Assembly: GCF_900104775.1 (NCBI RefSeq)
Contig: NZ_FNSA01000003.1
Coordinates: forward strand, 3,658,001 to 3,722,000
Source: Tsukamurella tyrosinosolvens
GTDB taxonomy: Bacteria; Actinomycetota; Actinomycetes; Mycobacteriales; Mycobacteriaceae
Direction of reading: 5' to 3'
Length of the DNA stretch: 64,000 nucleotides
Of this stretch, positions 18,159-29,338 are shown piece after piece (positions within the stretch are counted from its first letter, which is position 1; the number at the start of each line of letters is the position of its first letter). Below the pieces are notes generated by a model. It was not told the origin of the DNA, made no database searches, and saw only the letters and a list, made by a program, of their open reading frames with translations. Made by a program: the position numbers and the translations under genes.

Positions 18159-18218
18159 GAATTCGTCCTCCGAGGACGAATTCTGCGTCACATCTCGTCG
18201 CCGCTGGACGATGTGACG
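18159..18218. promoter_or_regulatory. two inverted repeats in the PucR / acyl-CoA synthetase divergent promoter
   Basis: The first repeat has 11-base arms (GAATTCGTCCT at 18159-18169, reverse complement at 18173-18183) with a 3-base centre. The second has 9-base arms (CGTCACATC at 18186-18194, GATGTGACG at 18210-18218) with a 15-base spacer. Both lie between the PucR start at 18120 and the synthetase start at 18270 and are candidates for PucR binding. Confidence 0.55.
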
Positions 18219-18269
18219 GCGATCACTCCAGCCCTACCGTGGATGCACCCACCGGACTAGGAGCCACCC

Positions 18270-19745
18270 GTGACGTACGAGTTCCCCACTTTCGCCCACC
18301 TCCCCGCGGTGCGCGCCGCCGCGGCGCCGCACGCCCCCGCGGTCGCCGACGACGCGATCGACCTCGACAACGCCGCCTTCGACGGCGCCGTCCGCAGCGC
18401 GGCCGCCGCGCTGCGCGCCGCCGGGATCGGCCACGGCGACGTGGTCGCGGTCAAGTTGCCGAACACGGCGCTCCTCGTGGTCACCCTGTTCGCGTCCTGG
18501 CACCTGGGCGCCGCCGCGACCCCGATCAACCCGTACCTCGCGCAGCCCGAGGTCGAGTACCAGGTGCAGGACGCGGGCGCCGCGGTCCTCGTCACCGACG
18601 CCGACGCGCCCGCCGGGATCACGGTCGTCGCCGCCGACGCCCTGCTCGCGCACGCGCCGGACGCCGCGGAGCCCGCATCGGCACCGTCGGACCTGGCTCT
18701 GCTGATCTACACCTCCGGCACCACGGGGCGCCCGAAGGGCGTCATGCTCGACCACGCGAACCTCGTGGCGATGAGCGAGATGTCCTCGGCTGCCTTCGAC
18801 TTCGACGCCGACGACCACAGCCTGCTGATCCTGCCGCTGTTCCACGTGAACGCCATCGTGGTCTCCACGCTCAACCCGCTCCGCGGCGGCGGCCGCGTGA
18901 CGATCGCGGGCCGGTTCGACCCGCGGACCTTCTTCCAGGTCCTCGAGGAGACCGGCGCGACGTACTTCTCCGCGGTACCGACGATCTACACGATGCTGGC
19001 CGGCCTGCCGCCCGAGGTGCGGCCGGACCTGTCCCGGGTGCGCTTCGGCGTCTGCGGTGCGGCACCCGCCAGCCGGGAGCTGCTCGAGGGCTTCGAGGCC
19101 CGCTACGGCTTCCCGCTCATCGAGGGCTACGGCCTCTCGGAGTGCACCTGCGCCGCCACCTGCAATCCGCTCGACGGCGAGCGCAAGGTCGGCAGCGTGG
19201 GGGTGGCCCTGCCGGGCCAGCGGATCCGGATCGCCGGGCCCGACGGTGCCGACGTCCCCGCCGGGGAGCCGGGCGAGGTGCTGCTCGCGGGCCCGAACAT
19301 CATGCGCGGCTACCTCGGACGGCCCGAGGAGACCGCCAGGACCGTCGTCGACGGCTGGCTGCACACCGGCGACGTCGGCGTCCTCGACGAGGACGGCTAC
19401 CTCCGCCTCGTGGACCGCGCGAAGGACATGATCATCCGCGGCGGGGAGAACATCTATCCCAAGGAGATCGAGACCACGGTCTACGGCGTCGCCGGCGTCG
19501 CCGAGGCCGCCGTCATCGGCCGACCGGACGCGAAGTACGGCGAGCTGCCGGTGCTCTACGTGTCCGCCGCGCCCGGCGTGCAGCTCGACGTCGAGACCAT
19601 CGCCGCCCACGCCCGCGCCCAGTTGGCGAAGTTCAAACAACCCGTGACGATCACGGTCCTCGAGACGCTGCCGAAGAACCCCGTCGGCAAGATCGACAAG
19701 CCCTCGCTGCGCCGGCTCGACGCCTCCTCCAGCCAGCCCGCCTGA
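18270..19745 (+). CDS. acyl-CoA synthetase (AMP-binding family)
   Basis: A 491-residue class I adenylate-forming ligase. The phosphate-binding loop is YTSGTTGRPKG, the A5-like motif EGYGLSEC, the A8 hinge GDVGVLDEDGYLRLVDRAKD and the A10 lysine motif PKNPVGKIDK, all intact, so it should activate a carboxylic acid to its CoA thioester via an acyl-AMP. The GTG at 18270 has AGGAG upstream. It is the first gene of a four-gene operon with a DUF3556 membrane protein, an FAD oxidoreductase and a small dimeric-barrel protein, and is divergent from a PucR regulator. The acyl substrate is not known. Confidence 0.94.
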   Translation: MTYEFPTFAHLPAVRAAAAPHAPAVADDAIDLDNAAFDGAVRSAAAALRAAGIGHGDVVAVKLPNTALLVVTLFASWHLGAAATPINPYLAQPEVEYQVQDAGAAVLVTDADAPAGITVVAADALLAHAPDAAEPASAPSDLALLIYTSGTTGRPKGVMLDHANLVAMSEMSSAAFDFDADDHSLLILPLFHVNAIVVSTLNPLRGGGRVTIAGRFDPRTFFQVLEETGATYFSAVPTIYTMLAGLPPEVRPDLSRVRFGVCGAAPASRELLEGFEARYGFPLIEGYGLSECTCAATCNPLDGERKVGSVGVALPGQRIRIAGPDGADVPAGEPGEVLLAGPNIMRGYLGRPEETARTVVDGWLHTGDVGVLDEDGYLRLVDRAKDMIIRGGENIYPKEIETTVYGVAGVAEAAVIGRPDAKYGELPVLYVSAAPGVQLDVETIAAHARAQLAKFKQPVTITVLETLPKNPVGKIDKPSLRRLDASSSQPA

Positions 19746-19772
19746 CCCACCCATCCCGTAAGGACTCTCATC

Positions 19773-21557
19773 ATGGGATTCATGAAACCCGACCTCCCCG
19801 AGGTCGACCCGGCCGAGTTCATCACCCGCCCGCTGCAGGACCGGCTCCGCTTCGCCACCCAGCGCTGGGTGGACCACGGCTTCGGCACACAGAAGGTCGC
19901 CTTCGTCATCTACGTCGTGAAGTTGGTCGTGCTGTACGCCTTCGGCGGTGTACTCCTCGCCACCGCCACCTCCGGCCTGCACTTCTGGGAAGTCTCGGCC
20001 TGGTGGAACCAGCCGATCGTCTACCAGAAGCTGGTCCTGTGGACGACCCTGCTCGAGGCCATCGGTGTGGCCGGGGCCTGGGGGCCGCTGACCTTCAAGA
20101 TCAAGCCGATGACGGGCGGGATCCGATTCTGGGCGCGCACCGGCACCATCCGGCTGCGCCCGTACACGTGGGTGCCCGGCACCGCCGGCACCCGCCGCAC
20201 GTCGCTCGACGTCGGCCTGTACTGGCTGCTGCTCGCCTCGCTGGCGGCGGGAATCGCACTCCCCGGCGTGATCGTGACCGACTCGTCGCCGTACGACCTG
20301 GTCGCGCCCTGGCTGATGGTCGCCCCGGTCGCCCTGCTGGTGCTGATCGGCCTGCGGGACAAGACGATCTTCCTCGCCGCCCGCGGCGAGCAGTACATGC
20401 CCGCGCTGATCATGTTCGGGCTCCTGCCGCTGCTCTCCTTCGCGACGATGATCGTCGGGCTCAAGCTGCTCATCGTGGTGGTCTGGGTGGGCGCCGGCAT
20501 GTCGAAGATCGGCAAGCACTTCATCAACGTGATCCCCGTCATGGTCTCCAACTCGCCGTGCATGCCCTTCACGGGCCTGCGCCGCGCCCACTACCGGAAC
20601 GCGCCGCACGACCTGCTGCCGTCGCGGCTCGCCCGGTTCATGGCCGAGGGCCTGGGCACCTTCGTCGAGATCGTCGCGCCGCTGATCCTGCTGTTCTCGA
20701 TGAACCGCACCGTCACCGTGGTCTGCGCCGTGTTCATGGTGTGCTACCACCTGTTCATCATTTCCACCTTCCCGCTGGCGGTCCCGCTCGAGTGGAACCT
20801 GCTGTTCGCGTACACCGCGCTGTTCCTCTTCGTCGGGTTCCCCGCGCAGGACGGCTATTCGGTGCTCGACATGTCGCCGGCGTGGCTGATCCTCGTGGTG
20901 CTCGCCGCCCTGCTGGTCTTCCCCGTCCTGGGCAACATCCGCCCGGACAAGGTCTCGTTCCTGCCCTCGCTGCGCCAGTACGCCGGCAACTGGGCGACCG
21001 GCATGTGGGCCTTCGCGCCCGGCGCCGAGGAGAAGCTGAACCGGGTGCAACGACAGACGACGAACACCGTCGACCAGTTCGTGGCGACCGGCGTCGACCG
21101 CGAGTGGGCCGAGACGCTCATGAACATGGGGCTCGGGTGGCGCGCGATGCACAGCAACGGCCGCGGCCTGTTCTCGACGCTCCTGAGCCACGTGCCCGAC
21201 GTCGAGCAGCGCACCCTGCGCGAGGGCGAGCTGGTGTGCAACACGCTGATCGGCTTCAACTTCGGCGACGGCCACCTCCACGACGAGACGCTCATCGCCG
21301 CGGTGCAGGAGCAGGCCGGCTTCGAACCCGGCGAGCTGATCGTGGTGTGGGCCGAGTCGCAGCCGATCACCCGCTTCAGTCAGGACTTCAAGATCATCGA
21401 CGCCGCACTCGGTGTCGTCGCCCGCGGCCGGTGGAGCGTCACGGAGTGCGTGACGACCCAGCCGTGGCTGCCGGACGGCCCCGTCGCGTGCGAGATCACC
21501 TGGTCAGCGGACCACGACCGCTTCCCGCTGGGCATCGGGCTAGGCTCGCGGGCATGA
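19773..21557 (+). CDS. DUF3556 family transmembrane protein
   Basis: A 594-residue protein with many hydrophobic segments in residues about 45-400 (for example VIYVVKLVVLYAFGGVLL and LILVVLAALLVFPVLG) and a soluble C-terminal part of about 180 residues. It matches my memory of the DUF3556 family, found mainly in mycobacteria and relatives, with no established function. The ATG lies 27 bases after the synthetase stop, and its own stop overlaps the next start by four bases (ATGA). Linkage to an acyl-CoA synthetase and an FAD enzyme suggests lipid or acyl metabolism at the membrane, which is inference. Confidence 0.8.
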   Translation: MGFMKPDLPEVDPAEFITRPLQDRLRFATQRWVDHGFGTQKVAFVIYVVKLVVLYAFGGVLLATATSGLHFWEVSAWWNQPIVYQKLVLWTTLLEAIGVAGAWGPLTFKIKPMTGGIRFWARTGTIRLRPYTWVPGTAGTRRTSLDVGLYWLLLASLAAGIALPGVIVTDSSPYDLVAPWLMVAPVALLVLIGLRDKTIFLAARGEQYMPALIMFGLLPLLSFATMIVGLKLLIVVVWVGAGMSKIGKHFINVIPVMVSNSPCMPFTGLRRAHYRNAPHDLLPSRLARFMAEGLGTFVEIVAPLILLFSMNRTVTVVCAVFMVCYHLFIISTFPLAVPLEWNLLFAYTALFLFVGFPAQDGYSVLDMSPAWLILVVLAALLVFPVLGNIRPDKVSFLPSLRQYAGNWATGMWAFAPGAEEKLNRVQRQTTNTVDQFVATGVDREWAETLMNMGLGWRAMHSNGRGLFSTLLSHVPDVEQRTLREGELVCNTLIGFNFGDGHLHDETLIAAVQEQAGFEPGELIVVWAESQPITRFSQDFKIIDAALGVVARGRWSVTECVTTQPWLPDGPVACEITWSADHDRFPLGIGLGSRA

Positions 21558-22966
21558 CCACCGGCACCGTCGTCGGCGGCGGGCCCAACGGGCTCGCCGC
21601 CGCGATCACCCTCGCCCGCGCGGGCGTCGAGACCACGCTGCTGGAGGCCGGCGACACCGTCGGCGGCGGCCTGCGATCCTTCGAGGCCATCGTGCCCGGC
21701 CTGATCCACGACCACTGCGCCGCGATCCACCCCATGGCCGTCGGTTCGCCCTTCCTCGCCACCGTCGATCTCGCCCGGCGCGGGTTGCGCTGGCGGTCCG
21801 CCGAACTCGAGTGCGTGCACCCGCTCGACGACGGGACGGCGGGCGTGCTGCGGCGCACCGTCGGGGACACGGCCGAGGGCCTGGGGCGCGACGGTGCCGC
21901 CTGGCGCGCCCTGTTCGGCCGGCCGGTGCGGAACTTCGACAAGATCGGCCCGTCGATGCTCGGCCCGCTGCTGCGGATACCGCGGCACCCGGTGGCACTG
22001 GCCGGATTCGGTGCGCCCACTCCCCTGCCCGCCGCCGCACTGGCACGCGCCTTCCGCACCCCGCAGGCGCGGGGTCTGTGGGGCGGCGTCGCGGCGCACG
22101 CCTTCCGCCCCCTGCACGAGCCGATGAGCTCGGCGATCGGCAAGGGCATGCTCACGGCCGGCCACGCCTTCGGCTGGCAGGTCGCCGAGGGCGGATCCGG
22201 GGCGCTCGCCGCGGCCCTGCTCGCCGAGTTCGAGGACCTGGGCGGCCGGGTGGAGACGGGAGTGCGGGTCACCGCGGCGAACCTTCCCGCGTCCGACGTC
22301 ACCCTCCTCGACCTGGACCCGCAACAGGTCGCGGCGGTCCTCGGCGATCGCCTGCCGAGCCGGGTGCTGCGCGCCTTCGAGCGATTCCGGTACGGGCCCG
22401 GCGCGTTCAAGGTGGACTTCGCCGTGCAGGGCGGCGTCCCCTGGACCAACCCCGACGCCCGGCGTTCGAGCACCGTCCACCTCGGCGGCGAGTTCGCGGA
22501 GATCGCCGCGACGGAGAAGTCCATCGCCGCGGGGAAGATGCCCGAGCGCCCCTTCGTCCTCGTCGGCCAGCAGTACCTCGCCGACCCCTCCCGGAGCGTC
22601 GGCGACGTGCACCCGGTGTGGTCCTACGCGCACGTGCCGAGCGGCTACACCGGCGACGCCACCGAGGCGATCATCGCCCAGATCGAACGCTTCGCCCCCG
22701 GCTTCCGGGACCGGATCGTCGGCACCGCGGTCTGCTCCACGACGGAGATGTCCCGCTACAACGCCAATTTCGTCGGCGGCGACATCAACACCGGCTCGAA
22801 GGACCCGCTCCAACTCGTCTTCGGCCCGCGGATCACCCTGCAGCCCTACGACCTCGGCGTCCCCGGCACGTACATCTGCTCCGCGGCAACGCCGCCCGGA
22901 CCCGCCGCGCACGGGATGTGCGGCTTCCACGCCGCGACGCGAGCTCTCGGCCGGCTCGGCCGCTGA
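21554..22966 (+). CDS. NAD(P)/FAD-dependent oxidoreductase (phytoene-desaturase-like)
   Basis: A 470-residue flavoprotein. The N-terminal FAD motif is VVGGGPNGLAAAITLARAG followed by the acidic strand end LLEAGDTVGGGLRS, the pattern of the phytoene desaturase/amine oxidase superfamily. The C-terminal part includes GTYICSAATPPGPAAHGMCG, the family's second FAD-contact region. It starts within the DUF3556 stop codon (ATGA overlap), so co-translation is clear. It probably oxidises or desaturates a lipid-like substrate handled by the operon; this is inferred from context only. Confidence 0.9.
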   Translation: MTTGTVVGGGPNGLAAAITLARAGVETTLLEAGDTVGGGLRSFEAIVPGLIHDHCAAIHPMAVGSPFLATVDLARRGLRWRSAELECVHPLDDGTAGVLRRTVGDTAEGLGRDGAAWRALFGRPVRNFDKIGPSMLGPLLRIPRHPVALAGFGAPTPLPAAALARAFRTPQARGLWGGVAAHAFRPLHEPMSSAIGKGMLTAGHAFGWQVAEGGSGALAAALLAEFEDLGGRVETGVRVTAANLPASDVTLLDLDPQQVAAVLGDRLPSRVLRAFERFRYGPGAFKVDFAVQGGVPWTNPDARRSSTVHLGGEFAEIAATEKSIAAGKMPERPFVLVGQQYLADPSRSVGDVHPVWSYAHVPSGYTGDATEAIIAQIERFAPGFRDRIVGTAVCSTTEMSRYNANFVGGDINTGSKDPLQLVFGPRITLQPYDLGVPGTYICSAATPPGPAAHGMCGFHAATRALGRLGR

Positions 22967-23019
22967 GCGCCCCGAAAGGCCCAACGATCGGGGCACCGTC
23001 GCCCCGGAACGGAGATCAG

Positions 23020-23343
23020 ATGACCGAGATCCTGCTGCTGGTGCGGTCCGCCGCCGCCTCGCCCGAGGTGGAGGACGAGTACAACGCCTGGTACGACGAG
23101 GTGCACGTACCCCAGATCCTCGAGCGCGTCCCGGGCGTGACCTCCGCGCGGCGGTACCGCCTCGCCGACGCGCAGCTCACCCCGGCGGACAAGCTGCCCG
23201 TCGCCTACCTGGCCGAGTACCGCATCGAGACCGACGATCCCGCGGCCTCCGCGGCCGCGCTCGGCGCGGCGCTCACCGACGGCACACTCGACATGAGCCG
23301 GACCATCGCGCGGCCCGAGATCCTGTTCTACCGCCCGGTGTAG
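23020..23343 (+). CDS. small EthD/DUF4286-like dimeric alpha-beta barrel protein
   Basis: A 107-residue protein. The pattern EDEYNAWYDEVHVPQILERVPGV is characteristic of EthD/DUF4286-type ferredoxin-like folds (NxWYDxxHhP...l..iPG), which form dimeric barrels and sometimes bind heme or small aromatic molecules. A GGAG ribosome site lies before the ATG at 23020. It is the last gene of the acyl-CoA synthetase operon and converges on the diiron gene 18 bases away. Possible roles are a small cyclase, isomerase or ligand-binding protein. Confidence 0.8.
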   Translation: MTEILLLVRSAAASPEVEDEYNAWYDEVHVPQILERVPGVTSARRYRLADAQLTPADKLPVAYLAEYRIETDDPAASAAALGAALTDGTLDMSRTIARPEILFYRPV

Positions 23344-23361
23344 CGCTCCGCGGCGACCGGC

Positions 23362-24396
23362 CTACTGCGCGGCGTAGGCCGGCTCGCTGCGGAACCGGGA
23401 GATGCGGCCGTCGATGCCGCAGATCCGCCACATGAGCCTGCTCAACGGGTTCATGAGGCCGCACTTCTCGGCCATCATCCGGACGTCGCCGAAGACGTCG
23501 CGCTTCATCTGCTGCGATTCGTCCGAGCGCCAGAAGATGTCCTTCTTCACCGACCGCGGGACGTCGAAGGTCTCCCAGAACTCCTTGGGCGGCATCATGA
23601 TCATGGTCACCATGACGCGCATGGTGATCGGCAGCATGAGCGAGAGGATCAGCCGCGGGAAGGCGCCGCGCGTGGGGATCCGGTGCTCGAGCAGCTGGTG
23701 CGCGAAGCCGATGTGCCGGGCCTCCTCGGCCACGTGGATCTGCATGATCGAGCTCATGGCCGGATGCTGCTCGGAGCCCGACCGCAGGAACTGCTTCTGC
23801 AGGTGGTCGATCGGCTCCTCGCCGCCGAGCACCATCATGTAGAAGTACAGCGGCGTCATGGTCGCGAAGAGCGGCACGATCGGCGAGATGCGGCGCAGGA
23901 ACCAGCTGCCGCCGGGCACGTCCATACCCACGCGGTTGACGAACTCCTGGAACATCAGCGTGTGCTGGCACTCCTCCTTCGCCTCGTGCGTGGCGTAGCG
24001 GAACTCCGGCGAGTTGTTCGGGAGGGCCGCCGTGTACTGCATGATCCCTCGGATCAGCATCGACTCGAACTGCAGGCCGACCTTGGCGACGTTCGCCTGG
24101 CGCCACATCCCGATCTCGATCTGCTTCGCCAGCGGCTGCTCCTGGTACCACGGGTGACGGCCGATCGGATCGAAGCGGGAATCGCACACCCAACGCGGAT
24201 CGTCGGGGACGATCGCCAGCTCCGGCGCGTCCCAGTCGATGTCGAGGTACGGGTCGAAGTTCCGGCGCACCGAGGCCTCGGAGAGGTCCGTCAGCGTCTG
24301 CTCGTACTCGGCCTGACCGGGGAACGGGTTCCCCTGCGTGCGTCCCATGTGCGTGAGGGCCAGTCGCATCCACGTCTCGCTTCCGTCCGCAGCCAT
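23362..24396 (-). CDS. AurF-like diiron oxygenase / ferritin-like membrane-associated protein
   Basis: A 344-residue protein with ferritin-like metal-binding signatures: FESMLIRG (first Glu), HEAKEECQH (E..H) and HVAEEARH (EE..RH), as in AurF-type p-aminobenzoate N-oxygenases and related mycobacterial diiron proteins. Two hydrophobic stretches (FPRLILSLMLPITMRVMV and FATMTPLYFYMMVLGG) suggest membrane contact. The ATG at 24396 follows an inverted repeat at 24404-24432. Proteins of this group oxidise amines or activate oxygen; the substrate is unknown. It stands alone, convergent with the acyl-CoA synthetase operon. Confidence 0.85.
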   Translation of the reverse strand: MAADGSETWMRLALTHMGRTQGNPFPGQAEYEQTLTDLSEASVRRNFDPYLDIDWDAPELAIVPDDPRWVCDSRFDPIGRHPWYQEQPLAKQIEIGMWRQANVAKVGLQFESMLIRGIMQYTAALPNNSPEFRYATHEAKEECQHTLMFQEFVNRVGMDVPGGSWFLRRISPIVPLFATMTPLYFYMMVLGGEEPIDHLQKQFLRSGSEQHPAMSSIMQIHVAEEARHIGFAHQLLEHRIPTRGAFPRLILSLMLPITMRVMVTMIMMPPKEFWETFDVPRSVKKDIFWRSDESQQMKRDVFGDVRMMAEKCGLMNPLSRLMWRICGIDGRISRFRSEPAYAAQ

Positions 24397-24403
24397 CGTC
24401 GTC

Positions 24404-24432
24404 GTGATAGCCGTTCGGGTTCACCCTATCAC
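24404..24432. promoter_or_regulatory. inverted repeat upstream of the diiron gene
   Basis: GTGATAG (24404-24410) and CTATCAC (24426-24432) form 7-base arms spaced by 15 bases, starting 8 bases before the diiron start codon. A further CTATCA copy overlaps the right arm. This is a candidate operator, possibly for the TetR regulator upstream, although its sequence differs from the TetR operator at 25411-25439. Confidence 0.4.
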
Positions 24433-24467
24433 TATCAATCAGCAGTGCTGGTTTCTTCGGCGATGAG

Positions 24468-24836
24468 CTACACGTAGGACAAGATCAGCACGCCGGTCGA
24501 GAAGGCGAGCATGCCGAGGCAGTTCACCCAGAACGTCGACCCGAGGAAGCCCGCACGGACGTGCGCGACCGCGGCGCACACGAAGTAGGCGACGACGCCC
24601 GCGTTCGCCGCGAAGCCCACGCCGGGGTACTCCAATCCGGCGAGCAGCCCCGCGACCGCGACCAGCTTGATCACGACGAGCGTCCACCACCAGTCGCGCG
24701 GGAACCGGACGCCGTCGAGGCAGTCCTGGATGAAGGCGGGCGGACGCACGGACAACAGCGCGTCGCCCAGCAGCACGACGGCGAGCGCGACGGTGAGCCA
24801 CGGCCAGTGCGGCACATCGATGAAACCGGTGGTCAT
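24468..24836 (-). CDS. DoxX-like four-helix membrane protein
   Basis: A 122-residue membrane protein with four hydrophobic segments (WLTVALAVVLLGDALLSV, WTLVVIKLVAVAGLLAG, AANAGVVAYFVCAAVAHV and TFWVNCLGMLAFSTGVLIL), the layout of DoxX-like proteins. The start codon overlaps the TetR stop by four bases (ATGA), so it is translationally coupled to and probably controlled by that repressor. The family is linked to redox or quinone functions in some bacteria, but no specific activity can be assigned. Confidence 0.82.
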   Translation of the reverse strand: MTTGFIDVPHWPWLTVALAVVLLGDALLSVRPPAFIQDCLDGVRFPRDWWWTLVVIKLVAVAGLLAGLEYPGVGFAANAGVVAYFVCAAVAHVRAGFLGSTFWVNCLGMLAFSTGVLILSYV

Positions 24837-25432
24837 TGCGGGTCTCCTTCTCCCAGGATCTGTGTGATCGCCTCGACGAGGCGCTCCGCTGCGACCTCCC
24901 GCGTAACCGCCCCACCCGAGGTGGCGAACAGCAGGCCGATGTAGACGAAGTACAGAGTGCGGGCCGCAGCGCCGGCATCGGCGCACCCCGCGGCGGCGAA
25001 GACCTTCTCGAAGTCGGTCTGCAGCTCGTCGGCGAGGTCGCCGAAGGTCCGGGAGCGGTGCTTCCCGCGCGCAAGAACCGCCGCGTACTCGCGGGAGAGG
25101 TCGCCGTCGGCGTTGAAGTACGTGACGAAGGGGGCGACAACGCCCACCAGTCGCGCGATCGCCTCCGCCCGCCCGAGAGCCGGTAGCGCCCCACTCGCGT
25201 CGCGCGCGGCGTGCACAGCCGCGATCCAGTCATCGACGATCGCGATGAGCAGCGCGTCCTTGTCGCCGACCGCCATCACCGTGCCGACGCTGACGCCCGC
25301 GTCGGCGGCGATGCCGCGCACCGTCGTGCCCGCGAAGCCGCGCTCCCGGAAGGACCGGTCCGCGGCGGCGAGTACCCGCGCCCGGGTGCCGGCCTTCGCC
25401 TCCGCTCGCGACTGAACATGTTCATTGAACAT
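24833..25432 (-). CDS. TetR family transcriptional regulator
   Basis: A 199-residue repressor with a clear N-terminal helix-turn-helix (TRARVLAAADRSFRERGFAG then TTVRGIAADAGVSVGTV) and a helical ligand domain. The ATG at 25432 lies inside a 29-base operator (25411-25439), with a TACTGT hexamer ending 7 bases before it, so the transcript is probably leaderless and auto-repressed. The first eight codons are shared with the operator. It is coupled to a DoxX-like membrane gene by an ATGA overlap. Confidence 0.92.
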   Translation of the reverse strand: MFNEHVQSRAEAKAGTRARVLAAADRSFRERGFAGTTVRGIAADAGVSVGTVMAVGDKDALLIAIVDDWIAAVHAARDASGALPALGRAEAIARLVGVVAPFVTYFNADGDLSREYAAVLARGKHRSRTFGDLADELQTDFEKVFAAAGCADAGAAARTLYFVYIGLLFATSGGAVTREVAAERLVEAITQILGEGDPQ

Positions 25433-25439
25433 GTTCAGT
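25411..25439. promoter_or_regulatory. TetR operator overlapping the TetR start codon
   Basis: Perfect 14-base arms surround one central base. The repeat contains two copies of the 12-base palindrome TGAACATGTTCA, spaced by one base, so it could bind two repressor dimers. It begins directly after the putative -10 hexamer TACTGT (25445-25440) and covers the TetR start codon at 25432-25430. Binding would block both initiation of transcription and the first codons. Confidence 0.85.
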
Positions 25440-25463
25440 ACAGTAGCGCGCGCTCCCCGTACG

Positions 25464-25507
25464 CGCGAGAGCCCCGTCGGACCCGGGGGTCCGACGGGGC
25501 TCTCGCG
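25464..25507 (-). terminator. strong hairpin terminator after ilvC
   Basis: Perfect 21-base arms (25464-25484 and 25487-25507) leave only two bases at the centre, giving a very GC-rich stem, 17 bases past the ilvC stop codon. There is no T-tract, so it is the T-less type common in high-GC actinobacteria. It separates ilvC from the TetR promoter. Confidence 0.85.
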
Positions 25508-25523
25508 GTGGTGCGGGTGAGAC

Positions 25524-29034
<3,511 letters not shown>

Positions 29035-29093
29035 GATGTGACCTTCTCACCGCTCTTGCGGTGCTCTGCTCTATGGACGTATCGGCGGGCGGC

Positions 29094-29118
29094 GTTGCCC
29101 GAAGACTATCCGGGCAAC
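29094..29118 (-). promoter_or_regulatory. second leader hairpin of the ilvB mRNA
   Basis: On the transcript, GTTGCCCG and CGGGCAAC form 8-base arms with a 9-base loop directly after the T-tract of the attenuator. It may support termination or shape the ilvB ribosome site region about 60 bases downstream. The role is inferred. Confidence 0.5.
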
Positions 29119-29151
29119 AAAAAACCCCCGTCAGCGGTAGCTGAGCGAGGG
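29119..29151 (-). terminator. ilvB attenuator (intrinsic terminator with U6 tract)
   Basis: The stem pairs CCCTCG plus TCAGC with GCTGA plus CGGGGG, with one bulged C and a TACC loop, and is followed at once by six T residues (29124-29119). A stem plus T-tract is rare in this GC-rich window, where other terminators lack T-tracts, so it is very likely a regulated attenuator. It lies 38 bases after the leader peptide stop. Just before it, the leader stretch at 29154-29160 (GACGCGC on the transcript) can instead pair with GCGCGTC inside the leader peptide gene (29199-29205). Confidence 0.85.
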
Positions 29152-29189
29152 TAGCGCGTCGATGCTGGTGCGAAACGGTGATAACCGGT

Positions 29190-29240
29190 TCAGGCGTTGA
29201 CGCGCCGACCGATTACGAGAAGCTGGTTGCTGTGTTTCAC
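29190..29240 (-). CDS. ilvB leader peptide (16 residues)
   Basis: GTG at 29240 opens a short frame, VKHSNQLLVIGRRVNA, ending in TGA at 29192-29190. The run Leu-Leu-Val-Ile is a stall point for all three branched-chain tRNAs, the signature of an attenuation peptide. It resembles the C. glutamicum ilvBNC leader in design (hydrophobic branched-chain run followed by two arginines). The GTG is only 7 bases after the -10 hexamer, so the peptide should be translated from a leaderless mRNA. Too short for usual gene calling. Confidence 0.85.
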   Translation of the reverse strand: MKHSNQLLVIGRRVNA

Positions 29241-29247
29241 ACCAGTG

Positions 29248-29277
29248 AAAGTAGGCCCCGGTGTGCATTCGCGTCAA
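29248..29277 (-). promoter_or_regulatory. ilvB operon promoter
   Basis: TTGACG (29277-29272) and TACTTT (29253-29248) form a good -35/-10 pair with an 18-base spacer. Transcription would begin at or next to the GTG of the leader peptide at 29240. The same 60 bases lie upstream of the divergent CFP6-like gene. Confidence 0.75.
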
Positions 29278-29338
29278 ACCAGTGAGCACCCCCGTCTCAC
29301 AGGATGGGATTCTGCTGCCGCGTGCGACAATGCGTGTT

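Noticed and set aside
18234-21281. Very long minus-strand open frame opposite the acyl-CoA synthetase and DUF3556 genes
   Set aside because: It has no recognisable domain, is rich in Arg, Gly, His and Asp as expected for a high-GC shadow, and lies fully antisense to two well-supported genes.
18239-22966. 1,575-codon plus-strand frame ending in the FAD oxidoreductase
   Set aside because: Everything before 21554 is an off-frame reading of the synthetase and DUF3556 genes. The ATG at 21554 within the preceding stop codon is the sensible start.
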